Shown in pieces: positions 34,578 through 45,181 of a DNA stretch of 64,000 bases. The notes under the pieces were generated by a model. The model had not been told where the DNA came from. It saw nothing but the letters and a program-made list of their open reading frames with translations, and ran no database searches. Source of the DNA: Alnus glutinosa. Its lineage: Eukaryota > Streptophyta > Magnoliopsida > Fagales > Betulaceae. Within the stretch, counting starts at the first letter, position 1. Every line of letters starts with the position of its first letter. Where the stretch lies: assembly GCF_958979055.1 (NCBI RefSeq), contig NC_084893.1, forward strand, positions 24,494,987 to 24,558,986, read 5' to 3'. Position numbers and translations under genes: made by a program.

Positions 34578-35300
34578 GTTTTTTTTTTTTTTGGAAAGAA
34601 AAAAGGTCAACAAAACTGACTAGATGCACCGAATTAATCAAATTGCTTATCTTAGAAATCATAATTTGTTGTTATGGTGATTCAAACTTAGAACCTCAAT
34701 TTTGAATAAAATTATAATTAACTTCTTGTTGTGGCAATTCACACTTAGAACCACAGTAATGCAATACATAACAACTAATCCACAAGAGCTTCTTTCGTAA
34801 AATATGATATCTTTTTGAACTTATTGACATAAAACCAATCAAAATACATAAAAAAAAAGTACATAAACAAAACAAAACAAAACAATCAGCAAAAAGAAGC
34901 AGCAGCCAGAGCAAGGGAGGCAACATGCATTAACCGGCACGTGGTGGTCAGAATGGAGCGTGGTTGGTAGCGATGGGTCATTGGGATGCCGGTGAACACA
35001 ATACTAAGGCACGTGGGGGAGCTAGACTGGTAGAAAAGAGTAGATCTAGATTTGAAAAAATTAGATCTAAAAACACAAGCATCTCCAGGAATGCGGCGCG
35101 CGGCACTGGACGGATGAGGACTGGCGGAGACGGGATAGTGAAGGCTAAGTGCTGGGAAAGAGGAAGGCTGGAGCTCCTGGTTTGGTCGGAAACAGCAAAA
35201 AAGGGAACAAAAAACACAAAAAACGGGAGCGAAAATAGAAAAGAGAAGGGAGGGGAGGAAGAGAGAAACAATGTCTATTCCTGCTCCCCTAAAAAGCCTC
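34578..35300 (-). mobile_element. LINE-like retroposon piece next to SCR copy 2
   Basis: The poly-T start at 34578-34592 is the tail on the minus strand. The other end is a pyrimidine-rich leader with long Ser/Pro/Leu frames on the minus strand (up to 138 aa, 34886-35302) that lack any known motif. The body recurs, shortened, at 40464-40612 and 52513-53165, always just downstream of an intact SCR gene. It therefore inserted before the array was copied. Architecture resembles 28450-29452. The open frames are judged leader sequence and not host genes. Confidence 0.5.
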
Positions 35301-35336
35301 ACAAAGAGGTGGAAACCTCATAAGATAATTAACATC

Positions 35337-35636
35337 TCATGAATGAGTGCGGCACCTTTCTTTCACTTTATGTATACAATGATCGTATTTACTATGCTTG
35401 GGTTCTGCGTATATCTTATAACTTCGAAAATTTAAACAAGTAGGAGCCCAAAACCAAAAACACTCCTTATCAAACACAATCTCTTGTTCATAATCAAAGG
35501 TAGAGAGAAGGCTAGTCAGAACAAGAAAGGGTGGGAGAGAGGGAGGGAAAGCATTATTGGCATTTAATACAATTAGAAAGAGCATAAGGAACATCATTAT
35601 CGTCACCAAAAGTCTCCTAAACATAATGCCACCCAT
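35337..35636 (-). CDS. Small secreted cysteine-rich peptide (SCR family), copy 2, intact
   Basis: Single exon, 99 aa, starting MGGIMFRRLLVTIMMFLMLF. Residues about 8-26 form a hydrophobic signal segment with a likely cleavage near residues 27-31. The mature part starts with a Pro-rich stretch (PPSLPPFLVL) and carries four Cys, C59-x7-C67-x19-C87-x7-C95, in a basic, aromatic context (ECFWFWAPTC, DHCIHKVKERC). This suggests an exported peptide with two disulfides. I do not recognise the family: the spacing is not that of defensins, thionins, lipid-transfer proteins, hairpinins or RALF peptides. All four Cys and the length are kept in the copies at 40644 and 53210 while other mature residues vary. 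A TATA box sits 63 bp upstream of the start. Expression is not shown by sequence; the role could be defence or signalling. Confidence 0.7.
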   Translation of the reverse strand: MGGIMFRRLLVTIMMFLMLFLIVLNANNAFPPSLPPFLVLTSLLSTFDYEQEIVFDKECFWFWAPTCLNFRSYKIYAEPKHSKYDHCIHKVKERCRTHS

Positions 35637-35698
35637 TGTTTTTCCCTACTCGATCGATCTCTTAGATTTTGTTATTTGATTGTTGAAGATAAACTGGT

Positions 35699-35706
35699 TA
35701 TTTATA
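35699..35706 (-). promoter_or_regulatory. TATA box of SCR copy 2
   Basis: The minus strand reads TATAAATA, 63 bp upstream of the ATG at 35636. The same word is at the same distance in copy 3 (41006-41013). In copy 4 (53571-53578) it reads GATAAATA. The block between TATA and ATG (CAAAATCCAAGAGATCGATC) is strongly conserved among all copies. Confidence 0.7.
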
Positions 35707-36089
35707 GAGAGTAAACCATTTTTCATACATGAGTTTCAGGAGAACATTAAAATAAAAAATATATATTTTATTTTTATGAACAAACTAAAAAGTTTTGATT
35801 TTAATGAAGAGCTCTTTGACTTTTGGCAAAATAAGGGGATCAAATTGTTTTCCCAGAAGTTAATATGCATGTATAAACGTGATTGTACGTGCTCCTGAAA
35901 AGTCAAATATATATATACAGTTTAAAAGTCGCGGTATATATTGCCATATTGGATTGATGTGTCTATTCAAGGCGTTTGGAAGAAATACTGAATGGCTAGA
36001 ATACAACCCATATCAAAAAAATTTCAATCCAATTAAATATATATATAGACACACACACACACACACTAGATATTCAATAAAATTGATGA

Positions 36090-36700
36090 GGGCATATTGA
36101 CACTACGAAACATTGGATTTTAGCAATGATTCACAATTTGTGGGAAAAAATAAAGAGAGCAAATGAACACCGGTAAAATATATCAAAAAGAAGTGTGCTA
36201 TACTATTTATTACAGAAGGCTTAGGCTTCTATGATTTTTGTCACAGCTAAACTCAACGTAGTTATCGTGTCGAGAATGATCATCATCGACGACTTAAATG
36301 GTCGTCACTTATACTTCTTATCAGCGACGACAAAACATTAGCGAAGACTTTTTTCGTCATTGATAACCTATGCACCTAAGACAACATGTCTTCATTAACA
36401 ACAGTTATGTATCAACGACAGCTTTAGGTGTTGTCACTACTAAGAACTTATCAATAACAACAGTTATAGTCTTCATTTATAATATGAGATCAACGAGGAT
36501 ATGTCGCTAAATAATCTTATCAAAGATGACTAAATCAAGTAGTCCCTGATAGTAGCTAGTATGATCAATAAGTGACAATGGTGTCTGGTCGCCATGGATA
36601 ATACTATTATCAGTGACGATGGAGTCTGGTCGCTGATACTGTTTTTATTAGCAACGATAGGGACAAGTTGTGATACCTCAACTCATAACCACCCAACAAG
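36090..36700. repeat. CACTA-end fragment (subterminal repeats)
   Basis: It starts CACTACGAAACATTGGATTTTAG and continues with many direct and inverted copies of GTCGTCGCTGATAA-like words (ATCAGCGACGACAAAA, GTCGCTGATAC). This is typical of the end of a CACTA element. The opposite terminus (TTTTGTAGTG) is not found. Homologous fragments at 41430, 47092, 54041 and 58018 share the same break, so one truncated element was copied along with the array. Confidence 0.6.
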
Positions 36701-36808
36701 TATATTAAGGATGGATTTAAGTCAGTAGAATTTTTGTACTATTTGGAATTTAATTTATGAATGTAAAACAAAGAGGCTAAAAAAAGAATTTTATTAAAAA
36801 TGAGGAGG

Positions 36809-36915
36809 TAGGGGTATACATACAGGTGAATATTAATCATCATCCACTATTTATTATGTGCACACGCAAATGCGGATAACGGTTTTAGGGTATGTCGATA
36901 ACCGCATCGTTATAC

Positions 36916-36956
<41 letters not shown>

Positions 36957-37215
36957 TACTATGTGCACACGCAAATGCGGATAACGGTTTTAGGGTATGT
37001 CGATAACCGCATCGTTACACACACACACACACACACACACACGCAAATGCGGATAACAGTTTTATGGTATGTCGATAACCACATCGCTATACCCCACACA
37101 CACACACACACACATTACTATGTGCACACGCAAATGCGGATAACAGTTTTAGGGTATGTCGATAGCCGCATCGGATAATGGTTTTAGGGTATGTCGATAA
37201 CCACATCGTTACACA
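36809..37215. repeat. hAT left end expanded into a (CA)n-linked minisatellite
   Basis: TAGGGGTATACATACAGGTG at 36809 corresponds to the left end of the hAT elements at 42018 and 54648. Shortly inside, a block of about 50 bp (CGCAAATGCGGATAACGGTT TTAGGGTATGTCGATAACC, split here for length) is repeated four to five times (from about 36866, 36970, 37041, 37127, 37170), separated by (CA)n runs of varying length. The other hAT copies have a single such block, so the expansion is local. Open frames made of THTHTH are an artefact. Confidence 0.75.
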
Positions 37216-39172
37216 CATAGAGGAATTATAAAGAAGCCTGGTTCTCTTCAATTTTTGCAGTCCCACAATTGAAACCATCAATTTTGGATGAGTGACACAC
37301 ACACACACAGAGGAATTATAAAGAATCCTGGTTCTCTTCAATTTTTGCAGTCCCACAATTGAAACCATCAATTTCGGATGAGTGAATAATATGTGAACCA
37401 CCATAAATTTACTAGTTTTTTCTTTTTTTACCTTTTCTTTTTACTAAAAGAGCTTGCATAATGACCAATTTAGTATTAAACCAGAAGATTTAGAACATAG
37501 CTAATTTAAGAAGCTAAATCTTTATTGATAGATCTTGTGCGTTACATATATATCCCCATAAAGCCAGATCGAAAGGATCTTTAAAAAGGAAAGATAGCTT
37601 CATCAGTTGCATGCTAACATGGCCGAAAAAGAAAACTCCCTAAAAAACAAAGAGAAACCGAAAAAGATACAAACACCTTTATTCAACCCTAAACTATAGA
37701 AATATAGCCGTCATCCCTACCAAAATCAATAACTAAACCCTAAGACGCACGTCACTCAAAGGCCCAAGCATTCTCCAAGCGGATTTCTTCCTCTTCTTCA
37801 GGAGTGAAATCATTCTTGATGTTAAATATTCTGCGTATTTCTTCCGGTTGTTTTCCTTTAATCATGTCAGCAACCCTCTGCAATACTCGGTCCAACAAGC
37901 CCTTGACATTGAGAAAGTTTGCAGCCATTAGCAGACCGTAGAGAACCTCCTGATCAAGGTCAAGAAAGTCAGCTTCGTACTTGTTGAGTTCGTCCCCGGT
38001 GACTGTCTCGTCCACATGCTTCTTGCACCACCCCAACACCATCTCTAGGATCTTGCCACTCACGTTTGGCATTGGAATCGTGTCGTTAGCGCACCCGTCA
38101 TCAACCATGTTCTTGAGGGTTTCAGACTGCACGGCCACAGCCTCTTCCACGTCGAAAGTCTTATTATCCGAACTCTTCAACTTCACAATATTGTTACTCT
38201 TCGACAATGACATGATCGATGTTTAAGAGTATACTGATCAAGAAAAACTCAAGAGAACTGGAAGACAATATATGTTTCTTGATCGGATGTTGAATAATGA
38301 TGAAAAGAGTGGAAATATATATGTGTTTTTGCTTGAGTTTGGTCTCCTAGTAAGAAACGTATTACTAGTTCTTCTTGGATAAGGTTTTTATTTGAAAAAA
38401 AAAAAAAAAAAAATGTGACTTTTACCCTGGGATTTTTGTGGGTTCAATTATCCTTAAAGTATGATTAAATATTTAAATTTATCTTTTCTTATCTATTTAA
38501 GCTTTTTAGATAAGTGATAATTTAACATAATATGATAAGAGCAAAAATCTTAACCCTATTTTTCTCATTTACCTTCTATTTCAATTAAATATTTCACGTG
38601 TTGGGTCTCACCTATTAAAAGAGAATTTGAGCACATACGTGAGGAGACTGTTAAAATATGATTAAATAATTAAATTTACCTATTCTTATCAATTTAAGCT
38701 TTTAAGATAAATGATAATATAGGTTAATTACTTCGACATCCGATCAGTTTGGGCTAAATAGAAAGACAAAAGTTAAGCCTACGTTTATATTTGAATGAAA
38801 TTTATGAGAATCCTTAAGCATTTTATTTTAACAATAAAAAGATACTTAGGTAGTTTTCCAACAACTTTTAAAAAATATATATACATTTTGGCTAATGCTT
38901 AGGAGAAGCATTTCTTCCGGATATCATCCAGGAAAAATGCTTCTCCATGGCATTATTGTAATTAAAAATGGCATTACTGTAATTAAAATAATTACAATAA
39001 TTAATGCAATGGATCGGAGAAGCATTTTTTTCGGATGTTCGAGTATATATAGAAGTCACTAAATTGATCATAATGCTTTTTAATCATTAGTTTTTTGAAA
39101 CCATATATGAAATTTGGGTTATTTTTTTCCTGGCCCTTAATAATAGAACATCATGGCACAATATATAAGTCG
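37216..39172. repeat. Segmental duplication, copy 2 (with SKP1-like gene 3)
   Basis: Partner of 29640-31345. Its left edge is itself doubled: GAGGAATTATAAAGAA[G/T]CCTGG and the following 75 bases occur at 37217 and again at 37309. It includes CAATTTTGGATGAGTGA, the SKP1 gene, the promoter and the TTTTTTGAAACCATA tail. The left edge abuts the hAT/minisatellite, so the duplicated block was inserted into, or broke, an array unit there. Confidence 0.85.
37752..38213 (-). CDS. SKP1-like protein (SCF ubiquitin ligase adaptor), copy 3
   Basis: A single exon of 153 aa, almost the same as the copy at 30055. It has MSLSKSNNIVKLKSSDNKTF at the start, the POZ core, VADMIKGKQPEEIRRIFNI, NDFTPEEEEE and the complete LENAWAFE ending that contacts F-box proteins. 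Differences from copy 2 include SSSKSNK/SLSKSNN, ESSDN/KSSDN and NVNGK/NVSGK. All of the approximately fifteen nucleotide changes I see leave the frame open. Same minus-strand orientation and the same upstream TATATATTTCC. Retention of the frame in both recent copies suggests both can be used. Confidence 0.93.
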   Translation of the reverse strand: MSLSKSNNIVKLKSSDNKTFDVEEAVAVQSETLKNMVDDGCANDTIPMPNVSGKILEMVLGWCKKHVDETVTGDELNKYEADFLDLDQEVLYGLLMAANFLNVKGLLDRVLQRVADMIKGKQPEEIRRIFNIKNDFTPEEEEEIRLENAWAFE

Positions 39173-39872
39173 GAATAACTTCACAATACAGTATTAAACT
39201 ATTGACGTGCTGTTTTGAAAAAAAATGTACTGAAATTTCAAACGTCTCAAATTAGGATATCCAAATTTTCAAACGTCTTAATAAAGGATAATCTGTTAAG
39301 ATTTGTTGTTAAATCCTGGTAAAATTTTCAAAATACCCCTCCTTTTTTTTTAGGAAAAAAAAAAGAAAAAAAGAATTGCTAGGATTTAAATGTTAGTCAG
39401 AATTTAACGGAATTTTCAAAAATACCCATGCCTGAATCTTTGGAATTTTTTAATTTTTTTTAAAAAAATAAACACTTATATTAAAATTTTTTGTTGGATT
39501 TAACAGAAAGTCCTCTATTTGGGCAGGTATAGTTATTCATTTTTGATGATGATTATTACTTTGATTCTACTGCATAAGTGCATTTTGTTTTTATTCCAGC
39601 TTTGATTTTATTTTGGATAAGGGAAAGAAAGATCGAGATAGTTTTATAGGGGAATAGAAGCAGTTGGGAGAGAAAATGGGAGAGAGAGAGAGAGAGAGAG
39701 AGAGGGCGTGGAATGCTTTTAAACCTTTGGAAAAAAAAAAGGTGACCGGTAAAATCTCCAAAAAGTAAGGTAACATTTTTATATCGTGGGAGGCTTGATC
39801 TTGACTGTTCTTTAGAACTACAACAGATTGTGGTTATTAAAACAACACATGAAAGCCGAATCCGGAAAGAAT

Positions 39873-40038
39873 TTGGCTTAAGTGTTGCAAAAAAACTACA
39901 AAATATATGTTATAATTTTTCAATGGTCCAAATTAATCTCATTTTCTTTCTTATAGAAAATTTAAAATTAAATCTAGAGCATTGAAAAAACTACAACACA
40001 TATATTGTAGTTTTTCTTATAGCACCTACGCCAAAACA
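39873..40038. mobile_element. Small foldback MITE in the array unit
   Basis: ATTTGGCTTAAGTGTTGC and the following CAAAAAAACTACAAAATATA are mirrored by GTAGTTTTTCTTATAGCACC and TACGCCAAA at the right, arms of about 55 bp. Copies sit at the same place in the other units (33735-33890 partial, 51947-52110). It moved with the unit. Confidence 0.55.
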
Positions 40039-40151
40039 TATTGATATAATTAATGTGTGCTTACATCATTACATACTGTAACATTTGAAGCAATTACTAC
40101 ATTGCACACATTGGGACAGACAATATGCATATGCCTACTTGAACAAACCAC

Positions 40152-40221
<70 letters not shown>

Positions 40222-40269
40222 AAAGTTGTTGATTGGTAATAGTCACAAGCTTATTAAGTATACAAGGAT

Positions 40270-40463
40270 AATGAACATATATCTCAGGACTGCATGCGGT
40301 ACATTATCTTCACTTCATGTATACAATGATCATATTCACTATGCTTGAGTTCTGTGTATATCTTATAACTCGGAATCTTAAACAACGAGGAGCAAAAGAC
40401 CAAAAACGGTGAATATCAAACATTATCTCTTGTTTATGATTAGGGGTAGAGAGAAGGCTGAAT
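40270..40463 (-). pseudogene. SCR peptide gene fragment (3' half) in unit I
   Basis: It aligns to the second half of the SCR gene (TGTATACAATGATCATATTC, CTTAAACAACGAGGAGCAAA, GGGTAGAGAGAAGGCT). It then passes straight into LINE leader sequence (GAATGCTTGGAAAGAGGAAG). Signal peptide and promoter are lost. The join lies in GAAGGCT, a word common to both parents, so it looks like a microhomology deletion from SCR copy 1-like sequence into the LINE piece. Confidence 0.65.
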
Positions 40464-40612
40464 GCTTGGAAAGAGGAAGGCCGGAGCTCCTGGTTTGGTC
40501 AGAGCAAAAATAGGGAACAAAAAACGCTAAAAAGGGGAGCAAAAATAGAAAAGAGAAGGGAGGGGAGGAGAGAAACAAAGTCTATTCCTCCTCCCCTAAA
40601 AAGCCACACAAG
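40464..40612 (-). mobile_element. LINE-like leader remnant
   Basis: Corresponds to about 35145-35300 of the element in the first unit (CTGGAGCTCCTGGTTTGGTC, GAGAAGGGAGGGGAGGA, TATTCCTGCTCCCCTAAAAA); the rest has been deleted. It ends about 30 bp downstream of the stop of the next SCR gene. Confidence 0.5.
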
Positions 40613-40643
40613 GAGGTGGAAAACTCACAAGATAATTAACATC

Positions 40644-40943
40644 TCAGGAATGCATGCGGCACATTATCTTCATTTTATGTATACAATCATCGTATACACT
40701 ATGCTTGGGTTCTGGGTATAACTTGTAACTCCGAAATCTTAAACAACGAGGAGCCCAAAACCAAAAACACCCATTATCAAATATGATCTCTTGTTCATGA
40801 TTAGGGGTAGAGAGAAGATTAGTCGGAGCAAGAGAGGGTGGGAGAGAAGGAGGCAAAGTTATATAGGCATTTAATTCAATTAGAAAGAGCATAAGCAACA
40901 TCATTGTTGTCACCAAAAGTCTCATAAACCCAATGCCACCCAT
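40644..40943 (-). CDS. Small secreted cysteine-rich peptide (SCR family), copy 3, intact
   Basis: 99 aa, single exon: MGGIGFMRLLVTTMMLLMLF as signal region, PPSLPPSLAP, then the four Cys at 59, 67, 87 and 95 (GCFWFWAPRC, DDCIHKMKIMC). It differs from copy 2 in about a quarter of its residues, most of them in the mature part, for example FDKE/FDNG, KIYAEPKHSKYDH/KLYPEPKHSVYDD and KVKERCRTHS/KMKIMCRMHS. The TATA box TATAAATA at 41006-41013 is 63 bp upstream. Nothing is broken, and the flanking promoter is close to copy 2. Function unknown; secretion is inferred from the hydrophobic N-terminus. Confidence 0.7.
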   Translation of the reverse strand: MGGIGFMRLLVTTMMLLMLFLIELNAYITLPPSLPPSLAPTNLLSTPNHEQEIIFDNGCFWFWAPRCLRFRSYKLYPEPKHSVYDDCIHKMKIMCRMHS

Positions 40944-41005
40944 TGCTTTTCCCTACTCGATCGATCTCTTGGATTTTGTTATTTGATTGTTGAAGATAAA
41001 CTGGT

Positions 41006-41013
41006 TATTTATA
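41006..41013 (-). promoter_or_regulatory. TATA box of SCR copy 3
   Basis: TATAAATA on the minus strand, same spacing to the start codon as in copy 2. Confidence 0.7.
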
Positions 41014-41213
41014 GGAAGTAAACCCTTTCTCATACATGAGTTTCAAGAGAATATTAAAATTATATATATATTTTATTTTATTTTTATGAACGAACCGGAA
41101 AGTTTTGATTTTAATGAAGAGCTCTTTGACTTTTGGAAAAATAAGGGGATCAAATTGTTTTCCCAAAAGTTAATATGCACATACAAACGTGATTGTACGT
41201 GCTCCTGATAAGT

Positions 41214-41264
<51 letters not shown>

Positions 41265-41429
41265 TAAAAGTTGCGGCATATATTGCCATATTGGATTGAA
41301 GTACCTATTCAAGGAGTTTGGACGAAATACTGAATAGCTGGAATACAAACCATATCAAACTTTTTTCAATCCAATTATATATATATAACACACTAGATAT
41401 TCAATAAAATTGATGAGGGCATATTGACA

Positions 41430-41885
41430 TTACAAAAACATCAGCTTTTAGCAACGTTTTTTTGTCACTGTGTAGTTATCATGTCGAGAATGATCATCAG
41501 CGACGACTTAAATGGTTGTCGCTGATACTTCTTATCAGCGACGACAAAATATTAGCAATGACTTTTGTCGTCGCTGACAACCTATGCACCTGAGACAGCA
41601 TGTCATTGCTGATAGTAACATGTCAACAATGACTTTTGGTGTTATTACTATTATGAACTTATCAATAATGACAGTTATAGTCGTCATTTACAATATGAGA
41701 TCAACGAAGACGTGTTACTAAATAATCTTATCAACGATGACTAAATCAAGTAGTCCATGATAGTACGTAGTATGATCAATGACAATGGTGTCTGTTCGTC
41801 ATGGATAATACTATTATCAACAACGATGGAGTCTGGTCGTCGTTGATACTGTTTTTATTAGCAACGATAGGGTCAAGTTGTGATA
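41430..41885. repeat. CACTA-end fragment (subterminal repeats), unit I
   Basis: ATTACAAAAACATCAGCTTT is followed by ATCAGCGACGACAAAATATT, GTCGTCGCTGACAACC and related words. Homologous to 36090-36700; one terminus only. Confidence 0.6.
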
Positions 41886-42017
41886 CCTCAACTCAAAACT
41901 ACCCAACAAGTGTATTAAGGATGGACTTAAGTAAGTAGATTTTTTGTTCTATTTGGAATTTAATTTATGAATTTAAAACGAATAGGCTAAAAATGAATTT
42001 TATTAAAAATTGAGAGG

Positions 42018-43513
42018 TAGGGGTGTACATGCGGGCAAATATTAATCACCTGCATCCGCTATCCACTATCCGCACACACGGATGCAGATAGTGGTTTTAG
42101 GATATGCGAATGACCGCATCCTCATACCCTTTATATATAATATATAAATTTTACAGCGGTTTTAGGGTATGCGAATGTGGTTGTAAATCGCATCCATATA
42201 CACATTATTTTTTATTAAACGCATCCGCGTGAATTGCGGTTATTAAGTTCAATTGTTATCTGCTATTTGCAAATAGGTTACGAACCTATTTTAAAAGTTT
42301 TTAAAATTAATTTTGATCGATTTGTAGTCTTTTTGGCTTGTTTTGAAAATATAATACAACATCAAGAATATGTAGATCCAAGAAAAAAAATGGGATGATG
42401 GATACGACCTCAAAATATTAATGATAATCAATGCTCACAAGAAATACCTTTTTTTTTTTTTACAAAAATTTCTTATGAACCAGTTTGTAGGAAATTTCAT
42501 ACAACTCACATGTAAGAGTGACATATACCCTTTAAACATGTGAGAAACACATGTTTTTTATTTTTTATTTTTTATTAATGCTAATAAAAAAACATGTAAG
42601 AAGTACATGTTATTAAAACAACATGTGCCTCTCACATGCCAAATGACACATGTCAATCTTATATATGGATTGTATAATATTTCCTACAAACTAGTTTGTA
42701 AGAAATTTTTGTCATTTTTTTTTTTAGGGTTTAATATCTTATTGGTACCTGAGTTTTCAGCTTTTTTAAATTTAGTACCTGAGTTTTCATTTGTTTCATA
42801 GGTGGTACCTGAGTTTAGGTGTAAAAACCACTTTGGTACTTCTATTACATTTTTCGTCAAAATATTAACGGTCTGCCACGTGTCAACCGCCGAGGTTGAC
42901 ACGTGGTACCAGATAAAAAAATTTAAAATTTAAATCTTTAAAAATGAATTAAAAATAATAAAATAATAAATTTAAAATAATAATAATAAAAATAATAATT
43001 TTTTTTTTAAAAAAAAAAAAAAGAGGCCACTATGGGGTTGGCCGTGTCAACCGCTGGCAAACCGTTAATATTTGGACGAAAAATGTAATAGAAGTACCAA
43101 GGTGGTTTTTACCCCTAAACTCAAGTACGTACCATCTACGAAACAAATGAAAACTTAGGTACTAAATTTAAAAAAGTTGAAAACTCAGATAGTAATAAAG
43201 TATTTAACCCCTTTTCTTATTTATGATTGAATGAGCATAACAATCAAATCAGCAAATAAAAAAAAAAAAAATTACAAATTACAAATTACAAATTCATAAC
43301 AGAAAAAATATAAATTGTCTAAATATTACACATTTATAAGTGCAATGTATATATAAAGTATGCAGATTCGGTTATTATTTCCATATTCAAAAACCGTTAT
43401 CTGCATCAGAACTTGCAGATAGTAGTTTTTTGTTATCCGCATTTGTATTTGCATTTGTGTGTGCAGATAGCGAATGCATGCTGTTAATATCCGCTCGCAT
43501 ATATACCCTTAGT
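42018..43513. mobile_element. hAT-type non-autonomous element, interrupted by a MITE
   Basis: The left end TAGGGGTGTACATGCGGGCA and the right end (reverse complement TAAGGGTATATATGCGAGCG) are inverted repeats. They extend over about 60 bp through ATTAATC..., TGCATCCGCTATC and CGCACAC. Inner words GCAGATAGTGG and GCGGTTTTAGGGTATGCGAA occur near both ends as subterminal repeats. No transposase frame. Removing the inserted Mutator-like MITE (42727-43210) leaves about 1 kb. A perfect 8-bp target duplication was not found. The homologous copy is at 54648-56112. Confidence 0.65.
42727..43210. mobile_element. Long-TIR Mutator-like MITE inside the hAT element
   Basis: The left arm GGGTTTAATATCTTATTGGT, with GTACCTGAGTTTTCA words and GTGTAAAAACCACTTTGGTA, is mirrored by the right arm ending GTAATAAAGTATTTAACCC, about 180 bp. 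The core has GTCAACCGC words and a poly-A/T run. The T-rich left flank prevents a clean target duplication call. The second hAT copy lacks it. Confidence 0.7.
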
Positions 43514-43556
43514 TTTAAGACAAAAAATCATGTTAATGGAATATAAAATATAATAT

Positions 43557-43800
43557 TCATAATTTATTCACTGTCCATAACCATTCTCCAGATAGCCTAT
43601 ATGTACCCATAACCCTATCACAATGAGGTTTGCATGTCCTGTGGCACTTCAAGTTCCAAACTAATGCCTCGGTGTGGTGCAAATAGCCAACCACCACTAG
43701 TTTTCCAAATGAGTCTGACCTTGGGTGATCTACACAGCTAACAATGCCGCAAGGCGTGACCACTATTCGTACATGGGCTCGCCGATCACTTTTAGCTTTC
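43557..43800. repeat. Hairpin-bearing repeat block, first of four
   Basis: The block runs from CTGTCCATAACCATTCTCCA through CATAACCCTATCACAATGAG, GTGGTGCAAATAGCCAACCA, GATCTACACAGCTAACAATG to CGCCGATCACTTTTAGC. Copies are at 48340-48570, 56160-56400 and 59400-59625 (the latter two most similar to 43557 and 48340 respectively). Three copies carry a GGGACTTCAAGTCCC or GGGACTTCAGGTCCC hairpin. Minus-strand frames over it are not conserved between copies, so it is judged non-coding. Identity unknown; a decayed retroelement piece is possible. Confidence 0.55.
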
Positions 43801-44098
43801 AGATATAAAGTGTTATCGGATCAAGTCCATATATTAGTGTGCACGCACCAGTGCACCACAGATCCTTCACTCTTTTTCCCATGGCAATATGTCACAACAA
43901 TATAATTCCAATTGAGAACATAATTGATAAAATCCTCCTAAGATCAACAATGTCACAAGAAAGATGAAATAGATTAGACATATTATCAATTTAAAATAAA
44001 ATGTTAAAAAAAAAACTTGAATATAAAAACTTAGTAAGTAATTTTGCTTCCCAAAAAGCGAGAAGAACGAATTTTAAATTAAATAATATTTAATTTTA

Positions 44099-44495
44099 TG
44101 GGTAATTACCTTTTTCCCCCATGAACTACCAAAAAATACGCGATGCCCCCATGAACTACCAACTCGACCAAAATAGAGCATTCAACTACCAAAGATAACC
44201 ATTTTCCCCCCTTCCGTCAGTCACACGCCGTTTTACCCTCATTTTCTTCCTCTTTTCCCCCTATGAACTACCATCATCTTCCTCTTTTCCCCCCATGAAC
44301 TACCATCATCTTCCAACATACCCCCATATAAAACGGCACATGACCCGTTGACCGTTTGTTTTAACCCCTTTGACTGACGGAAGGGGGTAAAATGGTTGTC
44401 TTTGGTAGTTGAATGCTCTATTTTGGTCGAGTTGGTAGTTCATGGGGGCATTGCGCATTTTTTGGTAGTTCATGGGGGAAAAAGGTAATTACCCC
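44099..44495. mobile_element. Mutator-like long-TIR MITE, 397 bp, 9-bp TSD, with empty site
   Basis: The arms (GGGTAATTACCTTTTTCCCC with CCATGAACTACCAACTCGAC, mirrored at the right by GTCGAGTTGGTAGTTCATGG and AAAGGTAATTACCCC) run about 120 bp. Perfect TTAATTTTA repeats flank it (44090-44098, 44496-44504). The partner unit has a single TTAATTTTA at 57023-57031 with no insert, a true empty site. The insertion therefore post-dates the macro-unit duplication. Confidence 0.92.
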
Positions 44496-45181
44496 TTAAT
44501 TTTAAATACAAGGCATCACTTAAACTTCTCGCCTAAGGTCCCAAAATGTATCGAGCCGGACCTACCTCACACCTATTGCTGACAATATATGGTTTCAGAT
44601 TTGATTTGTGTTGTCACTATAAAAGTTAATCCCGTAAATTAACTCACCACTAGAATTACACCACAAATAAATAATAATAATAAAACCTTTTACATACTTG
44701 GTAAATACGTGTAGACAATATGCAATTCTCAGTTTTTCATAGGGAAATATACAAATTATTGATAACGCGCGATCGTTTTACCAGATCCAAACTTGGTTCT
44801 TGGTAATAGTCACAAGCTTAGTAAGTAAATATATACAATGATAATTAACATCTTAGGAATAAATATATTTTATTTATGCAAAAACATTTTTATATGAATT
44901 GGAAAGTTTTGATTTTAACGAAGAGCTCTTTGCCTTTTGGCAAAATGTGGTGGCTTTTGAGTTAAGCAGCTTTTAGTTAAAATATGTCTCTTGGCAAAAT
45001 AAGGGGATCATTGTTTTCCCAATAGTTAATGAGCATGTATCCTTTAAGAATATAAAATCTGCAAAATAGTAGAAAATTCAGAAGGTTCTCTTTCTAAAAA
45101 GAGGCATTTTTTTTTTAAAATAATAAAATCTACTTATCAAAATTTATCATGAATTGATGGTTTTTCTGTTCGGTGTTTATA

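Noticed and set aside
34886-35323. Overlapping long frames on both strands (97-138 aa) near 35 kb and again near 53 kb
   Set aside because: They lie in the LINE-like piece that is copied with the array. Composition is Ser/Pro/Leu or Arg/Lys low complexity, and the frames differ between copies.
36858-37178. 106-aa frame with MRITVLGYVDNRI repeats and THTHTH runs
   Set aside because: It is the translation of a minisatellite with CA tracts; the repeated peptide has no start context, promoter or relatives.
36840-37215. Possible CRISPR-like repeat array
   Set aside because: Direct repeats are separated by CA microsatellites and not unique spacers, this is plant nuclear DNA, and the block derives from a hAT end.
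43557-43763. 68-aa minus-strand frame (VDHPRSDSFGKLVVVGYLHH)
   Set aside because: The frame is not kept in the three other copies of the block at 48.3, 56.2 and 59.4 kb, so it is not treated as a gene.
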